A stretch of 9,391 bases of DNA from Gemmatimonadales bacterium (lineage in GTDB: Bacteria; Gemmatimonadota; Gemmatimonadetes; Palauibacterales; Palauibacteraceae), in assembly GCA_030608825.1 (NCBI GenBank), contig JAUWDL010000027.1:1-9391 (forward strand), written 5' to 3'. The notes below the pieces were generated by a model that ran no database searches, had not been told where the DNA came from, and was given only the letters and a program-made list of their open reading frames with translations. The translations under genes and the position numbers were made by a program. Shown in pieces: positions 7,068-9,391 of this stretch (position 1 is the stretch's first letter; every line of letters starts with the position of its first letter).

Positions 7068-8588
7068 CTAGAGCTCGAGGAAGCACCACTCCCTCGTCGC
7101 TGGAGTCGTCCCCATCTGCAAGCCAACGTCGCGCGAGACGAGGATGTTGTTGGAGTGGTTGAAGCCGAAGCCGTTCTCCGGATCGTAGAGGCCGGGCTCG
7201 TTCGAGAAGTGCATGCCCTCGCGCATCACCGTGTAGTCTCCGAGGGCCTGATAGGGCGGCTGGTGTCCTTCCATTCCCTCTCCGTGTCCCGGCCGGTGGT
7301 AGATGAGGTGCTCCATGCCGTTCTCGACCTGATAGTCGTGGACGGCCTTGGCCACGTTCGAGCAGGTGTTGCTCGCGTAGGATTCCTCCGCCTGGATCTC
7401 GTAACAGCGGGTGTGCACGCTCCAGACGCGCTCCTGCCACTCCGTCCAGGGGGAGATCAGGAACGAGCGATACAGCTCTCCCCCATATCCGCCCACCCGG
7501 ACGACCCCGGAGATCTGCAGCGCGTCGCCCGGCTCGACCTTCTTCCAGAACATCTGGTTGGGATGCGGATACGCCGTCGTGCGGCCGGTGCGGCAGCCTA
7601 CGCCGACCGAGATGCCAACGGCATCGTGCGGGACGCCCGTCTGCGGGATCTCGTTCATGATCCGCGCCGTGCCCCAGAGGCGGGCCGCGTTGGCGACCTC
7701 CCAATCAACCGCCTCCGTTCCCCGCTCGAGCAGGTAGTTGCGCGCGAACGCGTGGATCTCCGACCAGAAGTCCATCGCGCGCTGGGTGAGCTTGCTCTCC
7801 GTCTCGTCCTTGACGATCCGGCTCCGGATCATGATGTCGTTGATGTCGACGAACCCGGCGTCCGGCATGACGGCGGCCATCTGGCCGAACGCTCCGCTCT
7901 CCGGACGCTTCCTCTCCGGAGTCTCGATCTTGCCCCACATGTCGAGCCGAGCGGCACCCCCCTGGCCGGGGAGGACGCCGATCTCAGCCAGCCCGTCCCC
8001 ATCGACGCCGATCGTTCCGCCGCCGTAACCGAGCTCGGCGAGAGTCTCGCCCCACCACCTGTAGAGATTGACGGTGTCGCCCTGGATGACCTCACCCCGG
8101 TTGGGGAAGGCGCCGCGGGCATGATGATAGTCGAAGTAATAGCTGGATCGAGTGGTCCACCAATCGTTGACGAGTTGTTGGTCCAGGTAGGGGTTGAGCC
8201 AGATGAGCGCGTCATCGTCGTCCATCGGGAGGAAGCAGGCGAACGGACGCTCGGTCGTCGAGTGGAAGAGGCCCGTGGCGTAGATGATGTTCCACCGCCG
8301 GGTCAGGAAGAGGCCGCTGTCGACCCCTCGCTTCCTCGCCTCGCTCTTCAGCTCCCGGATCTTCGCCTTGTACCAGGAGAGCGGAAGGCGATGAAAGTCG
8401 GCCGGCTTCGGAAGGTCGGGCCCGCGGGCTCGCTGCTCCCGACGCAGCAACTCGAAGCTGTCGGTGCGGCTCTCGGCCCGGGCCATCGCGCGTTCGTCGG
8501 GCCAGAGCGCGGGCGGGCCGATGATCGCCGCTCCGGCCAGGCCGCTTCCGGATGCCGAAACGAACTCGCGGCGGCTCCAGCGCTGCAT
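7068..8588 (-). CDS. Tat-exported creatinase/M24-fold protein with degenerate metal site
   Basis: This 506-aa protein has a twin-arginine signal (SRREFV at 5-10, then a short hydrophobic Ala/Gly stretch), so it should be exported folded. The creatinase-N-like domain spans about residues 70-255. The pita-bread catalytic domain starts near DIMIRSRIVKDE (251-262). In active M24 metallopeptidases five residues bind metal (Asp, Asp, His, Glu, Glu). Here my by-eye alignment gives S360 at the first Asp, E371 at the second, H435 (PGHGEGMEGH) and E464 (NEPGLY) retained, and Ser479 at the final Glu. The metal site therefore looks incomplete, as in creatinase, which works without metal. YPHP at 340-343 may hold the catalytic His. 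It could be a hydrolase of small C-N compounds, a lyase or a non-catalytic homologue; a classical Xaa-Pro aminopeptidase is less likely. The ATG at 8588 is supported by the signal peptide and a strong AGGAG. Confidence 0.85.
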   Translation of the reverse strand: MQRWSRREFVSASGSGLAGAAIIGPPALWPDERAMARAESRTDSFELLRREQRARGPDLPKPADFHRLPLSWYKAKIRELKSEARKRGVDSGLFLTRRWNIIYATGLFHSTTERPFACFLPMDDDDALIWLNPYLDQQLVNDWWTTRSSYYFDYHHARGAFPNRGEVIQGDTVNLYRWWGETLAELGYGGGTIGVDGDGLAEIGVLPGQGGAARLDMWGKIETPERKRPESGAFGQMAAVMPDAGFVDINDIMIRSRIVKDETESKLTQRAMDFWSEIHAFARNYLLERGTEAVDWEVANAARLWGTARIMNEIPQTGVPHDAVGISVGVGCRTGRTTAYPHPNQMFWKKVEPGDALQISGVVRVGGYGGELYRSFLISPWTEWQERVWSVHTRCYEIQAEESYASNTCSNVAKAVHDYQVENGMEHLIYHRPGHGEGMEGHQPPYQALGDYTVMREGMHFSNEPGLYDPENGFGFNHSNNILVSRDVGLQMGTTPATREWCFLEL

Positions 8589-8594
8589 CTTAGA

Positions 8595-8603
8595 CTCCTC
8601 TCC
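8595..8603 (-). promoter_or_regulatory. Ribosome binding site of the Tat-exported M24-like gene
   Basis: On the minus strand this reads GGAGAGGAG, ending 6 nt before the ATG at 8588. It is the best Shine-Dalgarno in the window and decides the start. Confidence 0.75.
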
Positions 8604-8714
8604 CCAGGTTTTGTCAGGTGTGCTCGAACCGGCGCGTTACCATCCACGCGTGCGGAGCGTTTCCTTCAGTAGGAGTTATCTTTCAACCCCAGAGCCGCTG
8701 TTGGCCAGACGTCC

Positions 8715-8719
8715 GGAGG
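8715..8719 (+). promoter_or_regulatory. Ribosome binding site of the plug-domain gene
   Basis: GGAGG ends 4 nt before the ATG at 8724. The spacing is slightly short but acceptable, and it supports this start together with the signal peptide that follows. An in-frame TAG at 8670 excludes any much longer form. Confidence 0.65.
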
Positions 8720-8723
8720 CGAC

Positions 8724-9391
8724 ATGCTTCTGACAGACCTCGTGCCCGGGCCTCTCGGGAAGCTCATACCATCGCTTGTCGCGATCCTTCTGATCCTCCT
8801 CGTGGTGCCCCCTGGCTTCTCCCAGGAGCGCGGGGATCGCGTGCTCACGGGAACGGTGGTCTCGGAGGACACCGGCGAGCCTCTGTCGAACGTCCTCATC
8901 GAACTGGAGGCGCAGGGGGTCCAGGCGCTGACGGACTCCACGGGGAGGTTCAGGATGGCCGGAGTCGCTCCGGTAGTGGACACGGTGACGGCCAGCTACT
9001 TCAACCTCGCATCCAGCCGCGTGCCGGTCGACCTGACGGGGGCCGGTCCACACGAGATCAACCTCTCTCTGAGCGGTGCGGCATTCGCCGTCGCCGATCT
9101 CGTCGTGCAGATCAGGGGATCGCCGTGGGCGGCCTCGCAGTTCGCGCACCGGATCGAGGGCAGGCGCGGCGAGATCGTCTTCTATCCGGAGATCCGCCGG
9201 CGCTCGACGCTGCGTCTGATCGACTTCTTCAGGACGGTCAGACGGACAAGGGTCCGATACGAGCAGGGCGAGTGGAGGCTCTTCATGCGCGGTCTCACCT
9301 CTGCTCGATACTGCCGGCCTGCCATCTTCATGAACGGCGTCCCGGCCCCCGACTGGGTGATCGACGCCTCCACCGTGGAGGACGTTCTGGC
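8724..9391 (+). CDS. Secreted carboxypeptidase-regulatory-like and TonB-plug-like protein (3' partial)
   Basis: The frame runs from ATG 8724 off the right edge without a stop (222 codons visible). The N terminus has a hydrophobic segment at about 14-30 (LIPSLVAILLILLVVPP) and a likely cleavage site near GFSQ (31-34), so it is exported. Residues 40-117 fit a carboxypeptidase-D regulatory-like beta-sandwich: LTGTVVSEDTGEPLSNV at 41-57, TDSTGRFRMAGV at 70-81, and closing strands to LSL at 114-116. This fold is common at the N terminus of TonB-dependent receptors and of short stand-alone relatives. After a basic stretch (about 143-185), CRPAIFMNGVPAPDW (197-211) followed by STVEDVL resembles the plug-domain element in which a named variable sits before an 'IEVYRG'-type motif. 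It may be a full outer-membrane receptor or only a barrel-less regulatory/plug protein; the window ends before this can be decided. It is transcribed away from the Tat-exported gene. Confidence 0.75.
   Translation, partial: MLLTDLVPGPLGKLIPSLVAILLILLVVPPGFSQERGDRVLTGTVVSEDTGEPLSNVLIELEAQGVQALTDSTGRFRMAGVAPVVDTVTASYFNLASSRVPVDLTGAGPHEINLSLSGAAFAVADLVVQIRGSPWAASQFAHRIEGRRGEIVFYPEIRRRSTLRLIDFFRTVRRTRVRYEQGEWRLFMRGLTSARYCRPAIFMNGVPAPDWVIDASTVEDVL

Larger units (their letters stand above)
8589..8723. promoter_or_regulatory. Divergent intergenic region, probable promoters for both directions
   Basis: These 135 bases separate the start of the minus-strand M24-like gene from the plus-strand plug-domain gene, so promoters for both must lie here or extend into the coding ends. 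The stretch is richer in A and T around 8660-8690 than the flanking genes. I find no convincing -35/-10 pair on either strand; a TTGTCA at 8611-8616 has no well-spaced partner. An 8-base perfect palindrome, CACGCGTG, sits at 8645-8652, close to the middle, and could be an operator core. Confidence 0.45.

Noticed and set aside
6306..8672. A 788-codon open frame on the + strand, antisense to two genes
   Set aside because: It runs across the flavoprotein and M24-like genes and their gap. Its translation is rich in Arg, Ala, His and Asp with no recognisable motif, as expected of a high-GC antisense shadow, whereas both minus-strand genes have full family motifs.

Overview
The window is high-GC DNA with no RNA genes, insertion sequences, CRISPR arrays or obvious repeats. 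It is tightly packed with bacterial protein genes, and the longest gene-free stretch is about 135 bases. The mix of genes includes a Tat-exported creatinase/M24-fold protein, a secreted protein with a carboxypeptidase-regulatory-like domain followed by a TonB-plug-like segment, and a two-domain M23 peptidase. This resembles Gemmatimonadota or a related high-GC Gram-negative lineage. That placement is an inference from gene style, not from a marker gene.

Layout. On the + strand at the left edge is the 3' part of an aconitase/isopropylmalate-dehydratase family gene (1-1728, 5' end outside the window). It carries the swivel domain first and the Fe-S catalytic domains after it. A zinc-dependent medium-chain alcohol dehydrogenase (1797-2783) follows in the same direction. 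This pair converges, with only 18 bases between stop codons, on a four-gene minus-strand run read from right to left. The run holds a Tat-signal creatinase/M24-like protein (8588-7068), an FAD/NAD disulfide oxidoreductase of the MerA/Lpd superfamily (7019-5508), a secreted M23 (LytM-type) peptidase (5511-4447) and a patatin-like lipase (4436-2802). Spacings in that order are 48 nt, a 4-nt ATGA overlap, and 10 nt, so the last three genes, and possibly all four, are probably one transcript. Diverging from this run across a 135-base intergenic region is a gene that leaves the right edge (8724 onward): an exported protein with a carboxypeptidase-regulatory-like domain and a plug-like segment.

How the genes may work together. 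The left pair looks like central or side-chain metabolism (a hydro-lyase plus a zinc dehydrogenase). The minus-strand run mixes two exported envelope proteins with a probably cytoplasmic lipase and a redox flavoprotein, which hints at envelope maintenance or lipid/peptidoglycan turnover. No single pathway is proved. Three enzymes depart from the textbook pattern of their superfamilies: the aconitase has a permuted domain order, the flavoprotein has Tyr where Lpd has its catalytic His, and the M24 protein has lost about three of five metal ligands. I see no defence, toxin or mobile system that I could defend as new.
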